In this document: positions 44,537-53,322 of the stretch, piece after piece
Position numbering within the stretch: the first letter of the stretch is position 1
Layout of the letters: each line of letters begins with the position of its first letter
DNA from: Bog-473 sp963755375
GTDB taxonomy: Bacteria; Actinomycetota; Acidimicrobiia; Acidimicrobiales; RAAP-2
Assembly: GCA_963755375.1 (NCBI GenBank)
Contig: CAVWKG010000016.1
Location: 62,001-126,000, forward strand
Reading direction: 5' to 3'
DNA: 64,000 nucleotides
Notes under the pieces: model-generated
The model's database searches: none
What the model was told of the DNA's origin: nothing
Seen by the model: only the letters and a program-made list of their open reading frames with translations
Position numbers and translations under genes: made by a program

Positions 44537-45094
44537 CTAGGGGACCGGGGGTGAGGCCGCGATCTCTACGACGGCAACGATCATCATCAATCCGCTCAGG
44601 ACGACGAGGCCCACTCGGATCCGCAAGAAACTGAAAGGGCCCCTCATGCCTATCAGGAAGAGAATTGTGGCGAGGTAGATGGTGTCCCGGACGTAGTTGT
44701 CTGGGTTGGACCCCGCTTTTACTCCAAGCGTGTAGTTCTCGGTGGCCTTCTTGTCCAGGGCGGCCGCTATGGCGAGCTCGGGCTGTTTGTTCGGGGGCAT
44801 ATAGGTAGGACCAGGCGGTGCCTTCGCATTCGCGAACGGGTCGGTCACGAGCCATGCGTCGAAGGCAATCTTGAACGGCGGCCGAAACCGCCGCCCGGCA
44901 ACTGTTTCTGTCGTTGTGTCACCCGCGACGTACGCCGTGTACCACACGTTGAAGGTCGTGGAGTCGCTTCGGATGCGAGCGTCGACGAAATCCCGTAACG
45001 ACGTGAATGTCTCGAATCGGGACTGTCGGTGTTCGGCAGCCTCCGCCGTGTCCGACAGCCACGTGTCAACTGTCGGCGACGACAGAACCGCCTT
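44537..45094 (-). pseudogene. Truncated two-helix membrane protein (5' part missing)
   Basis: The C-terminal part reads well: NVWYTAYVAGDTTTETVAGR, then PPNKQPELAIAAALDKKATE and YVRDTIYLATILFLIGMRGP, with two closing membrane helices. It matches a family of small unnamed actinobacterial membrane proteins. The reading frame continues upstream to 45094 (VDTWLSDTAEAAEHRQSRFE, TFTSLRDFVDARIRSDSTTF) but meets a TAG and has no ATG, GTG or TTG before the GTG at 44947. The expected first membrane helix is missing, so I call it a pseudogene; a start at 44947 would give a 136-residue short version. Confidence 0.55.
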
Positions 45095-45439
45095 CTACGA
45101 TCCCAAGCTCGCGCAGTCGAGCGAAGACCCTGTTCGCGCCGCCGTTGAGTACGTCGAGATGGACGGTGTCCCCTTTGGATTGTGCGACGTCACCGGTAAC
45201 AGCACCACGTTCAGAACGGTGTCGTCGCTCTGAGGAAGGCGGTCAGCTGGGCGGTCACGACGGTCGGGCTCGCAACTCGGAGGTGAATCATCGGCCTGGG
45301 AACTCCATGAGAGCCGCTCCTTGGAGTTCCAACCCGGGCGAATGCGTGGCCGAGGCCGGGTAGCCGCGGTTGTGGGCGATGGTGGCCGCTGCAACTGGGA
45401 CCCGTCCCGGAAGGTTTGGAGTACGCGCAGAGGTCGCCG
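45095..45439. other. Region with no clear gene
   Basis: About 345 bp between a truncated gene and a GAP-family gene. A rightward frame up to 45233 has a stretch like protein (FYDPKLAQSSEDPVRAAVEY) but no start or known family. Confidence 0.35.
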
Positions 45440-46093
45440 TCACGTCACGATTTGATAGATGCTCTTGCCGACCAGCCAGAACCCCAGCACGAGTGAAACC
45501 ACGATGATGACCTGATCAGTGTGGGTGTCGATCCACGTTCGGATGCGGCCGAGAAACGCCTGGGCCCGCTCCGGGCGGAAGCCGGCGTAGAGCTCCAAGG
45601 CGATGTACACGGCTGTGGAGACGAGGCAGAAGAGGAAGAGCGCGACGTAGCTCTCCCACGACGACAGCTTGGCCTCGACGATCACGGCAACGCCTGCCGC
45701 AACCAGTCCCCAGGGCTGGGTGAGGGGAGCGAGGCCCATGGCGTACCAGGGCGACATGTTGTCCAAGCCCGTCTGCCACTTCGGCGGCTTCTTGGGAGGC
45801 CTAGGCTTTCCCATCCGACGGCGTTGCCGAACTGCGATAAGCACTAGGGCGACGCCGATCAATATCTTCACGGCGAGAGCCGCCAGCGAAGGTGCGGTGC
45901 TCGGCTGCGGTGGCTTGTTGCCCGTGACGAGGACGGTGAGGGCAACGACGACGGCAAGGGAAACCAGCCATCCAAAGATGAAGGCGGCGCCCTTGCGGGT
46001 GCCACCTTGGGACAGAAGGATGAGCAGGAAGGCGGTCAGGGGGATCGGCTCGAGGGTGATCACCAAGCCGATAAGCAGGAGATCGAGGATCAC
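45440..46093 (-). CDS. GAP-family (Sap, sulfolipid-1-addressing-like) membrane protein
   Basis: This 217-residue protein has six membrane helices, starting LLLIGLVITLEPIPLTAFLLIL. The pattern LLSQGGTRKGAAFIFGWLVSL and the long basic cytoplasmic loop RQRRRMGKPRPPKKPPKW match the GAP/Sap group. In mycobacteria, relatives take part in export of glycolipids. A link to glycolipid transport here is only inference. It lies close to a frameshifted PLDc_N/SHOCT gene on the same strand. Confidence 0.82.
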   Translation of the reverse strand: MILDLLLIGLVITLEPIPLTAFLLILLSQGGTRKGAAFIFGWLVSLAVVVALTVLVTGNKPPQPSTAPSLAALAVKILIGVALVLIAVRQRRRMGKPRPPKKPPKWQTGLDNMSPWYAMGLAPLTQPWGLVAAGVAVIVEAKLSSWESYVALFLFCLVSTAVYIALELYAGFRPERAQAFLGRIRTWIDTHTDQVIIVVSLVLGFWLVGKSIYQIVT

Positions 46094-46216
46094 GCAAGCA
46101 CCGCCGGGCTACCCTCCGCGTTCGATCCATCCACTATCGGCACTGACGGTTCGGTCGCGGAATCCATTTCGGTCTTTGTTGAAATCCTGGTTCGGGTGTG
46201 AGTATTGACGTCGGCC

Positions 46217-46628
46217 TCAGGCCAGGATCTTCGCCTTCTGTGATTCGAACTCGGCATCGGTGATGACGCCTTGCTGCTTGAGATCGGCCAGTTTGGAGAG
46301 TTGTTCAGTCGAATCGGCGCCTGTCCCCGCCGTCTCCTTCACGTACGTGTCAAAAGCCTTTTGCTGCTGCGCCGCTTGGTCCGCCGCGCGCTCCTGCATC
46401 TTTCCCCCCCGCGATCAGGTACACGAAGATGCCGAGGAACGGTACGATGATGACGAAGATGACCCAGAGCGCCTTGGCTCCGCCTCCCATGTCGTGGCTA
46501 CGAAAGATGTCCGAAAACACGATGATGAGCAGCCAAAACCAGATGACGAGCAGGAAGAACCCCAGCATTGTTCCGAAGAGGTCGGCAAGTGGGTACGTGT
46601 AGGCGAGCATCGAGGTGTCCTCCCTCAT
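46217..46628 (-). pseudogene. PLDc_N + SHOCT membrane protein interrupted by a frameshift
   Basis: Codons from 46628 read a PLDc_N (cardiolipin-synthase N-terminal) two-helix domain, MLAYTYPLADLFGTMLGFFL through FVIIVPFLGIFVYLIAGGK. Codons ending at 46217 read a SHOCT tail (LSKLADLKQQGVITDAEFES then QKAKILA). In homologues these form one protein of about 130 residues. The join is a run of seven G on the minus strand (46404-46410); one more G would restore the frame as LIAGGGKMQERAADQ. It is either a recent mutation, a sequencing error or a phase-variable/slippage site. Confidence 0.75.
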
Positions 46629-46759
46629 AGGTGCGATTCACAGCCTGAGCGTCCGGCACCCGTCGCCCTCGCCTGTTCCGCCTCGCGGATCATCTGAGGG
46701 TCGTCGTTAGGTGGAGATACCGGCAGTGAAATGGAACCACGCTCGGGACTCGATGGCAT

Positions 46760-46776
46760 CACCCTAGGGGGGTGAC
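46760..46776. terminator. Short hairpin after the LuxR-family gene
   Basis: TCACCC and GGGTGA pair around a TAGGG loop, followed on the plus strand by CTTTGTTTT. It lies between the end of the leftward regulator gene and the start of the leftward PLDc_N/SHOCT gene. It may end the regulator transcript. The stem is short. Confidence 0.35.
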
Positions 46777-46822
46777 TTTGTTTTGGGGTTGCCGCCGACA
46801 CCCCTGGGAGGCGCGTGGAGTC

Positions 46823-49435
46823 TCAGACGGGTTGGAGGATCCCGATCTCCCTGGCGCGGGAAATGGCTCTGTTGCGGTTGGCGACACCGAGCTTGCGGTA
46901 GATGTGGGCCATATGGGTCTTGATCGTGTTCACCGATACGTAGAAGTGGTCGGCGAGCTCGATGTTGGTGAGCCGACTCGGCAGGTACCTGAGGATCTCG
47001 AGCTCTCGGTCCGTCAAGGGCTCGACGAGATCGTCCCCCAGGGATGGCGAGGCGAGAGCCTGTGCTCGTCGGAGGATCCGACCTCGAAAATCAGCTTGGG
47101 CATCAGGCAGGTCGGACACCATTCGCACCGTCGTCGGCCCGGCGCGCACGAACGACTCCACCAAAGAGTGGTTCTCAGCCACAGCCAGCGCCTCATTGAG
47201 TTGCCTTCGGCCGATCTCAATGGAGCCGCCACTCTCCGATAGCCATGCGGCGAGAAGAAGGGCATCGAGCCTCGCCAGAGGATTGTTGGAGTCGGTGTAT
47301 CCGGACAACGTCTCCGTCAGCTTTCGAGCCAGGCTGTGGTCGCCCAACGTGAGGGCCGTCGCGGCGCGTTCGAAAGCCAACGCCGCTGAATCCGGAGACC
47401 CGCTGCGTAACGATCGCTGACTCTGGTCGGGGGATCCGCCGAGACGGAGGAGGCGGCTGTGGAGGGCTAGGAGCCGATCAGAAACGATCGGCGGCGGCGG
47501 TGCGCCGAGGTCACTCCTGGCCGAGAGAACAGTCGTCAGCGCCTGTTCTCGCTTGCCATCCGCCTCCAGCAGAAGGGCTGCCTCGAGGTGTCCGAACCAG
47601 GAAAGTTGGCTTCGCCGGTTAGCTTCGGCCCTCAAAATGCCTTCGTGCAGAGACAGAGATGCGCGACCTGGCTCGCCTCCCTCCAATGCCACGAGAGTGG
47701 AGGTCAGGTAGGCCTCCGCGATCGAGGGATGCGCCAAGAGACCGACTTCCTTCGCGATTGCCAATGCCTCCTCCGACAAGGCAACGGCCCGTTCCGTGTT
47801 GCCCAGCCAGGCTTCGACCAGTCCCAGGGAGCCCAGGCCGCTGACCTTCCAGATTGGATAGGTGGCCCCTTGCGTCGCCAATCCACGCCTCAGCCAGTCC
47901 CGACCCTGCTCGACCTCTCCTGCCTGAAAGTGCGCCCGACCACGGGAGAGTACGGCCATCGTCTCGAGTGACGCGGGATGCGTCAGGTTCATGATGGTGG
48001 GGAAGGCGTTCTCGCCCATGTGGTCGAGCTCGTCGAGCGCACGAGCGGCCATGTCGACCGAGATCTCGGGGCGAGGGCGCCATTGCACCATGGTTGCGAG
48101 GAACACGTGGGCGCAGACGCGCTCGCCGACTGAAGAGCTGGCATGAGCGGCAACGCGCCCGAGCATGTCCTCCGCTCCCGCCGCCTGACCCTCGAGCCCC
48201 ATCAGCATGCCAAGCAGGAGACTGACGTCGGACCTGTCCGTACGGGCGGTTTCTGGAACCTCAGAGATCCAGCGAATGACGGTGGCCATCTCGCCTCGTT
48301 CGAAGACCTCCGAGCCCCGGGCCATGATGACCTCGAGGGCGTCGTCCCAGTTCCGGGCCCGAAGCAGGTACTCGATGCCTGCGTTCACCTCTCCTCGCTC
48401 GAGGTGCCACGATGCAGCCTGATTGAGCAGACGGCCCTCGAGATCAGGGTGCTCGGCCCGTAGCTTGAAACGAAGCATGTCTCGAAAGAGGTGGTGGAAG
48501 CGATACCACTCGCGACGAGTGTCCAGAGGAACGAGGAACATCGAATCCCGTTCGAGCTCTTCGAGGACGAGCTGCGCGCTTGGCGTCGCGGTGAGGAGAG
48601 AAACCAGGTCCGCACACATCGTGTCCAGCACGGACACACGGAGCAAGAGCTCGCGGCGATCGTCAGGCTGGGCCTGGAGCACCTCCTCGCTCAGGTAGTC
48701 GGCGATGAGTCGATCGTCCCCGCTGAACTGGGTGATGAACTCGTCCGAATCGTTGTAGAGCCTGAGCGTCATCCCCGCCAGCTGAAGCCCGGCGGCCCAT
48801 CCTTCGGTTCGTGCCACCAGTGAGGCGACGCTGTCGATTCCGAGTTCCCGACCGGAGATGTGCTCGAGCAACGACGCCGAGTCGATCTCGTCGAGGGCCA
48901 AATCGGACTGGCGGATCTCGGTCAGCTGGTCGCTCACACGATGGCGGCTCCATGCAATGGGGAGGTCTGTCCTGGTCGAGAGCACCAAATGAATGTTCGG
49001 CGGAAGCAAATTGGCCAGCCGGCCCAGATCGGAGATGAGGACCGAGTTCGTAAGAAGGTGGAGATCGTCAAGGACGATCACCACCTCGGGCAGATCGCCC
49101 AATTGTGCCTCGAGAGCTTCGAGCAGTGATGTTCCGAGGCCCCCTCCATGCAACGAGGTCAGGCTGGTCAGGTCGGCAAAGTCGGGGTTGATGTCGGCAA
49201 ACCCGGCAAGAAGTCGCTGGGAGAACTTGACCGGGTCATCGTCATCGACGCCAACCTCCAACCACACGAAGGCCAGCTCAGGATGTGAAGCCGCCCACTG
49301 GGCGAGGAGCACGGATTTTCCCGCTCCGGCGGGTGCGACGATCAGGGTGAGTGAGCGGACAAGCGCTTCGTCCAGCCTGCGTCTCAGTTCCGAGCGGTCG
49401 ACCGCGTGGGCCGGAGCAACTGGTAATGGAGCCAA
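46823..49435 (-). CDS. MalT-like (LAL) LuxR-family transcriptional regulator
   Basis: This regulator of about 870 residues has the LAL layout. A STAND ATPase at the N-terminus has Walker A APAGAGKSVLL and Walker B VVIVLDDLHLL. A long helical TPR-like sensor region follows. A C-terminal LuxR helix-turn-helix reads PLTDRELEILRYLPSRLTNI and VNTIKTHMAHIYRKLGV. Inducer binding to the sensor allows ATP-driven assembly on DNA. The start is uncertain: the TTG at 49435 begins the conserved LAPLPVAPAHAVDR, while the frame remains open to 49687. A small conserved protein lies upstream; the sulfatase across the gap is a possible target. Confidence 0.88.
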   Translation of the reverse strand: MAPLPVAPAHAVDRSELRRRLDEALVRSLTLIVAPAGAGKSVLLAQWAASHPELAFVWLEVGVDDDDPVKFSQRLLAGFADINPDFADLTSLTSLHGGGLGTSLLEALEAQLGDLPEVVIVLDDLHLLTNSVLISDLGRLANLLPPNIHLVLSTRTDLPIAWSRHRVSDQLTEIRQSDLALDEIDSASLLEHISGRELGIDSVASLVARTEGWAAGLQLAGMTLRLYNDSDEFITQFSGDDRLIADYLSEEVLQAQPDDRRELLLRVSVLDTMCADLVSLLTATPSAQLVLEELERDSMFLVPLDTRREWYRFHHLFRDMLRFKLRAEHPDLEGRLLNQAASWHLERGEVNAGIEYLLRARNWDDALEVIMARGSEVFERGEMATVIRWISEVPETARTDRSDVSLLLGMLMGLEGQAAGAEDMLGRVAAHASSSVGERVCAHVFLATMVQWRPRPEISVDMAARALDELDHMGENAFPTIMNLTHPASLETMAVLSRGRAHFQAGEVEQGRDWLRRGLATQGATYPIWKVSGLGSLGLVEAWLGNTERAVALSEEALAIAKEVGLLAHPSIAEAYLTSTLVALEGGEPGRASLSLHEGILRAEANRRSQLSWFGHLEAALLLEADGKREQALTTVLSARSDLGAPPPPIVSDRLLALHSRLLRLGGSPDQSQRSLRSGSPDSAALAFERAATALTLGDHSLARKLTETLSGYTDSNNPLARLDALLLAAWLSESGGSIEIGRRQLNEALAVAENHSLVESFVRAGPTTVRMVSDLPDAQADFRGRILRRAQALASPSLGDDLVEPLTDRELEILRYLPSRLTNIELADHFYVSVNTIKTHMAHIYRKLGVANRNRAISRAREIGILQPV

Positions 49436-49674
49436 CTGATGTGCCCGTTCTCCCGCCTGGGATTTCGGACAAGTCTGCCACCGCCCTCGCCGACAACGCC
49501 AGTGCAAAGCTGGCAAGTCAGATTCCGATCTGTGCTCAAGGCTACCCCCGCGGTGGGGGCCTTCAATTGGGGGTCGGACGACTACCCGATCGCGCCAACG
49601 CGGAACCCCGACCACGGATAAGCGCACTGGTGCCGTGTCTGAAGCGGACGCAGTGAGATCGTCCTCGACTGGAC

Positions 49675-49902
49675 TTACGATGAGCACACAATTCCATCCC
49701 CCCCTGGGTTCACGGATACCAACTCGATGTTGAGGTCTCGCAGCAGACCAAACAATCGGTACAGCCCCGCCTGATCAGACACATGACCGATCAGGTGCGT
49801 CAGTCCTCGATCAACGTGGGTGGCCTCGAAATCTCCAAATGCGGCGAGAACAGCGGGACTCAGTCTTCCGCGTACGACAACTTTGACTGCATGAAGTGGC
49901 AC
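49675..49902 (-). CDS. Small conserved protein, paralogue A
   Basis: This 75-residue protein reads KVVVRGRLSPAVLAAFGDFE ... THLIGHVSDQAGLYRLFGL, then LLRDLNIELVSVNP. It belongs to a family of small actinobacterial proteins with an alpha/beta, ACT-like look and unknown function. A GTG start has GAGGA 6 bp upstream. It is about 59 percent identical by hand alignment to the protein at 50506-50775. It lies just upstream of the LAL regulator and may share its transcript. Confidence 0.68.
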   Translation of the reverse strand: MPLHAVKVVVRGRLSPAVLAAFGDFEATHVDRGLTHLIGHVSDQAGLYRLFGLLRDLNIELVSVNPGGDGIVCSS

Positions 49903-50505
49903 GGCACGTCCTCGTCTTCCTCACGGGAGCCTTCAGGTTGCTTCTTGTCAAAAGGTCTTGACGACCGAGGTCGCAGGATCGACGGGTCAAGAGTGGCTCC
50001 GCGGACGACGCGCTCTGGAAAGCAATTTGCTGGTCACCCGCGTGACGCAGCGCGTTCTCGGCTGAAATCGCTGGCACAGTCGTTTGACGCCCCGTGAAGC
50101 ATAGAGAGGAGCTTGAACCGGAACGGGTCAGGCACCCAAAATCTACCCGTGACTTATTGACCACTTTCAGTCCGAGTACCGGCCAGTCCGACGAAGTCGA
50201 TGCAGACGGACGTCGCCACCCGGTTTGGCGAGGACCTTGGGGGTCCAACCACTCCTTCTGAGCGCCTTGTTGCACTCGGGCCCGCGGGACTGGTGTGGTT
50301 GCGGCAGCAGCTCCGGTCCCACGATCACCCTCCAGGGATGACGACTTTGTTGTCTGACTGTTTCACGATGGCGTGATGCGTACCAGACGTGCTCTCGGAC
50401 AGCTGGCAGGACACCCGTCGGGGATCGTCTGACCCACTGCGGCCCCGTGTAGCCGGAGATCGATCATGCAGACGTCTCCGAATCGAACCACCAGGAAGGG
50501 CCCTC
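49903..50505. promoter_or_regulatory. Gap between two divergent paralogues
   Basis: About 600 bp without a convincing gene separates the two small paralogues, which point away from each other. Promoters for the leftward regulator unit and the rightward sulfatase unit should lie here, making it a likely binding region for the LAL regulator. I did not find an obvious operator palindrome. Confidence 0.4.
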
Positions 50506-50775
50506 TTGAATGCTGAGCGTTTCGAAATCGTTGTGAAAGGTAGGTTGAGCCCGACCTTGATCGCCGCCATCGAGGGTTTCGAGGTCAGCCGGTGCGACCA
50601 CGGCGAGACCCACCTGGTCGGGTGGGTACCTGATCAGGCGCGCTTGCACAGCAGGCTGGAACTGCTCCGTGATCTGAACATCGAGCTGGTGTCCGTGAAT
50701 CCGATGGAGTCCCCGGAAGCGCAAGCGCGTCGGGCCACACCCAGCAGCGTCCCGAACGGAGAGACCGGTGCCTGA
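50506..50775 (+). CDS. Small conserved protein, paralogue B
   Basis: This 89-residue protein reads FEIVVKGRLSPTLIAAIEGF ... ETHLVGWVPDQARLHSRLEL, then LLRDLNIELVSVNP, with a polar tail. The TTG start has AGGAAGGG 5 bp upstream; the frame opens earlier but without protein-like sequence. Its end overlaps the GTG of the sulfatase gene by 8 bp, so the two are coupled. It is the paralogue of the gene at 49675-49902. A ligand-sensing or partner role for the sulfatase is inference only. Confidence 0.7.
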   Translation: MNAERFEIVVKGRLSPTLIAAIEGFEVSRCDHGETHLVGWVPDQARLHSRLELLRDLNIELVSVNPMESPEAQARRATPSSVPNGETGA

Positions 50776-53125
50776 CGCGATCAACCGGTTCGTACTGCCC
50801 ATCCACGATCCTCTGCCCGTCGGCCTCACCACCTATGACGCCAAAGATCCGGATACTTCGTACCCTGCGATCACCGAGACTCGACCTCCCAACGGAGCGC
50901 CAAACGTCCTCATTGTGCTGCTCGACGACAGCGGCTTCGGAGCCTCCTCAGCCTTTGGCGGGGCGATCAGTACACCAACGGCGGATCGCCTGGCGGCAGG
51001 CGGCATCACGTTAAGCCGCTTCCATACGACTGCTCTCTGTGCGCCGACCAGGGCGGCGCTGCTCACCGGGCGGAACCACCACACGGTGGGTATGGGCACG
51101 ATTACGGAGACCGCGACTTCGGCGCCGGGCTACACCTCCATCCGCCCGAAGTCGACCGCTCCGTTGGCCGAGACGCTCAAGCTAAATGGATACTCGACGG
51201 CCCAGTTCGGGAAGTGTCACGAAGTGCCTGTCTGGAAGACCAGCCCGGTTGGACCCTTCGACCTGTGGCCCACCGGGAGTGGCTTCGACTACTTCTACGG
51301 TTTCATCGGTGGCGAGACCAATCAGTACTACCCAGCGTTGTACGAGGGTACGACCCCGATTGAGCCACCCTCCACCCCGGCTGAGGGTTACCACCTGACC
51401 GACGATATGACGGACAAGGCCATCGCCTGGTTCCGCCAGCAGCGAGCACTCCAGACCGACAAGCCTTTCTTCGCCTACTACGCGCCCGGTGCCACTCATG
51501 CGCCCCACCACGTTGCCCCTGAGTGGTCGGACAGGTACAAGGGACGCTTCGATGCCGGATGGGACTCCCTGAGGGCCGAGATCTTTGTCCGACAGAAGGA
51601 GCTCGGGGTCGTGGCGGCTGACGCTGACCTGACCGCACGGCCGGAGGAGATCGGCGCCTGGGATGACGTGCCCGAGATCCTCAAGCCCGTTCTGGCTCGG
51701 CAGATGGAGGTGTATGCAGGATTCTTGGAGCACACGGACCATGCCGTCGGTCGGGTAATCGACGCCCTCGAGGAACTCGATGTCCTCGATGACACCTTGA
51801 CCTACTACATCATCGGGGACAACGGAGCGAGCGCCGAGGGCACACCGAATGGGACCTTCAATGAGCTTTTTTCACTGAACGGTGCAGCTGCCCTAGAGAC
51901 TGCCGAGTTCATGGCCGCCAACATCGACAAGTTCGGTACCCCAGAGGCTTACAACCATTACGCCGTCGGCTGGGCCCACGCCATGTGTACCCCGTACCAG
52001 TGGACCAAGCAGGTCGCATCGCATTTCGGCGGCACCCGCAACGGCACCATCGTGCACTGGCCCAACGGTTTCAGTGCCAAGGGCGAGGTTCGGGACCAGT
52101 TCCATCACGTCATCGACGTAGCCAAGACGGTGCTGGACGTGACCGGTCTGCCCGAGCCGACGATGGTGAACGGGTTTGAACAGCAGCCTCTTCACGGCAT
52201 CTCAATGCGGTACCTCTTTGACGATGCCGACGCGGCGGACCGACGGGAGACTCAGTACTTCGAGATGCTTTGCAACCGTGGGATCTACCACAAGGGCTGG
52301 ACTGCGGTCACCCGTCACAGCACCCCGTGGCTCTTCGGGGCCGAACTGCCGGCTCTGGACGACGATGTGTGGGAGCTCTACGACACCTCCACTGACTGGA
52401 CCCAAGCTCACGATCTCTCCGCCGAGCACCCCGAGAAGCTGGCCGAACTGCAGCGCCTCTTCCTCATTGAATCCGTGAAGTACCTGGTGCTCCCGCTCGA
52501 TGACCGCCGGGTGGAGCGATTCAACTCGGACCTCGCCGGGAGGCCTTCTCTCATCACCGGGTCGTCCCAGATCGTCTTCGGGGGCATGGGCCGGTTGACC
52601 GAGAACACCGTCCTGAACCTCAAGAACAAGTCCTATGTCGTAACTGCTGAGATCGAGGTTCCTGACGGAGAGGCGAACGGGGTGATCGTGGCCCAAGGCG
52701 GTGCGTTCGGTGGCTGGTCGTTGTACCTGAATAGAGGGGTGCCCGTTCACTGCTACAACCTGCTGGGGCTGAATCGGGTGAAGGCCGTTGGAGCTGATCC
52801 GCTTCCCGCAGGGATCCATCAAGTGCGGGTGGAGTTCGTCTACGACGGCGATGGCCTCGCCAAGGGCGGAGAGACCACGCTGTTCGTCGACGGCACCGCG
52901 GTGGGGTCAGCCCGACAAGAGGCCAGTGTCCCGATGCTGTTCTCCGGGGACGAGACGCTTGACGTTGGCGTGGACTACGGCTCCTCCGTGAGCGACGACT
53001 ACATGCCTGATACGAGTCGGTTCACCGGAACCGTCCGCTGGGTGCAGCTTGACCAAGGGACCGACGACCAATCCCACTTGATCTCTCCTGTGGACAGGCT
53101 CAGCGTCGCATTGGTCCGGCAATAA
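50768..53125 (+). CDS. Type I sulfatase (arylsulfatase family)
   Basis: This 785-residue hydrolase cleaves sulfate esters. Metal-binding Asp53/Asp54 (VLLDDSGFG) and the formylglycine motif CAPTRAALLTGR (Cys91, conserved CxPxR) are intact. Other family features are KSTAPLAETLKLNGYSTAQF, GKCHEVP, APGATHAPHH and YYIIGDNGASAEGT. The C-terminal 200 residues look like a beta-rich concanavalin-type domain. No signal peptide is present, so it appears cytoplasmic, like Pseudomonas AtsA. Activity needs a formylglycine-generating enzyme, which is not in this window. The start GTG overlaps the small conserved gene upstream. Confidence 0.93.
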   Translation: MPDAINRFVLPIHDPLPVGLTTYDAKDPDTSYPAITETRPPNGAPNVLIVLLDDSGFGASSAFGGAISTPTADRLAAGGITLSRFHTTALCAPTRAALLTGRNHHTVGMGTITETATSAPGYTSIRPKSTAPLAETLKLNGYSTAQFGKCHEVPVWKTSPVGPFDLWPTGSGFDYFYGFIGGETNQYYPALYEGTTPIEPPSTPAEGYHLTDDMTDKAIAWFRQQRALQTDKPFFAYYAPGATHAPHHVAPEWSDRYKGRFDAGWDSLRAEIFVRQKELGVVAADADLTARPEEIGAWDDVPEILKPVLARQMEVYAGFLEHTDHAVGRVIDALEELDVLDDTLTYYIIGDNGASAEGTPNGTFNELFSLNGAAALETAEFMAANIDKFGTPEAYNHYAVGWAHAMCTPYQWTKQVASHFGGTRNGTIVHWPNGFSAKGEVRDQFHHVIDVAKTVLDVTGLPEPTMVNGFEQQPLHGISMRYLFDDADAADRRETQYFEMLCNRGIYHKGWTAVTRHSTPWLFGAELPALDDDVWELYDTSTDWTQAHDLSAEHPEKLAELQRLFLIESVKYLVLPLDDRRVERFNSDLAGRPSLITGSSQIVFGGMGRLTENTVLNLKNKSYVVTAEIEVPDGEANGVIVAQGGAFGGWSLYLNRGVPVHCYNLLGLNRVKAVGADPLPAGIHQVRVEFVYDGDGLAKGGETTLFVDGTAVGSARQEASVPMLFSGDETLDVGVDYGSSVSDDYMPDTSRFTGTVRWVQLDQGTDDQSHLISPVDRLSVALVRQ

Positions 53126-53175
53126 CCCAGAGAATCGATTTCCAACACACATCCTCTACGGTCCGGGAGGCAACT

Positions 53176-53322
53176 GTGCTTGGCCACACACTGACGAAGA
53201 GGGACATTGCCTTCGGCGGCATGCACTCCGTCGGCCAGCTCACGCGTGCCGGCATCATTCGACGAAAGTCACGGCGTGAACTGAGGGACCGCGGCTCGGT
53301 CGAGGATGGTTCGGAATCATGA
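53176..53322 (+). CDS. Short ORF translationally coupled to cydD
   Basis: A 48-codon frame starts with GTG at 53176, with GGGAGG at ideal spacing (5 bp), and ends with a TGA overlapping the ATG of cydD (ATGA). It encodes a basic peptide (MLGHTLTKRDIAFGGMHSVG; QLTRAGIIRRKSRRELRDRG). Good ribosome binding and overlap both support translation. It could be a small protein, or a leader whose translation controls access to the cydD start. I know no homologue. Confidence 0.55.
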   Translation: MLGHTLTKRDIAFGGMHSVGQLTRAGIIRRKSRRELRDRGSVEDGSES

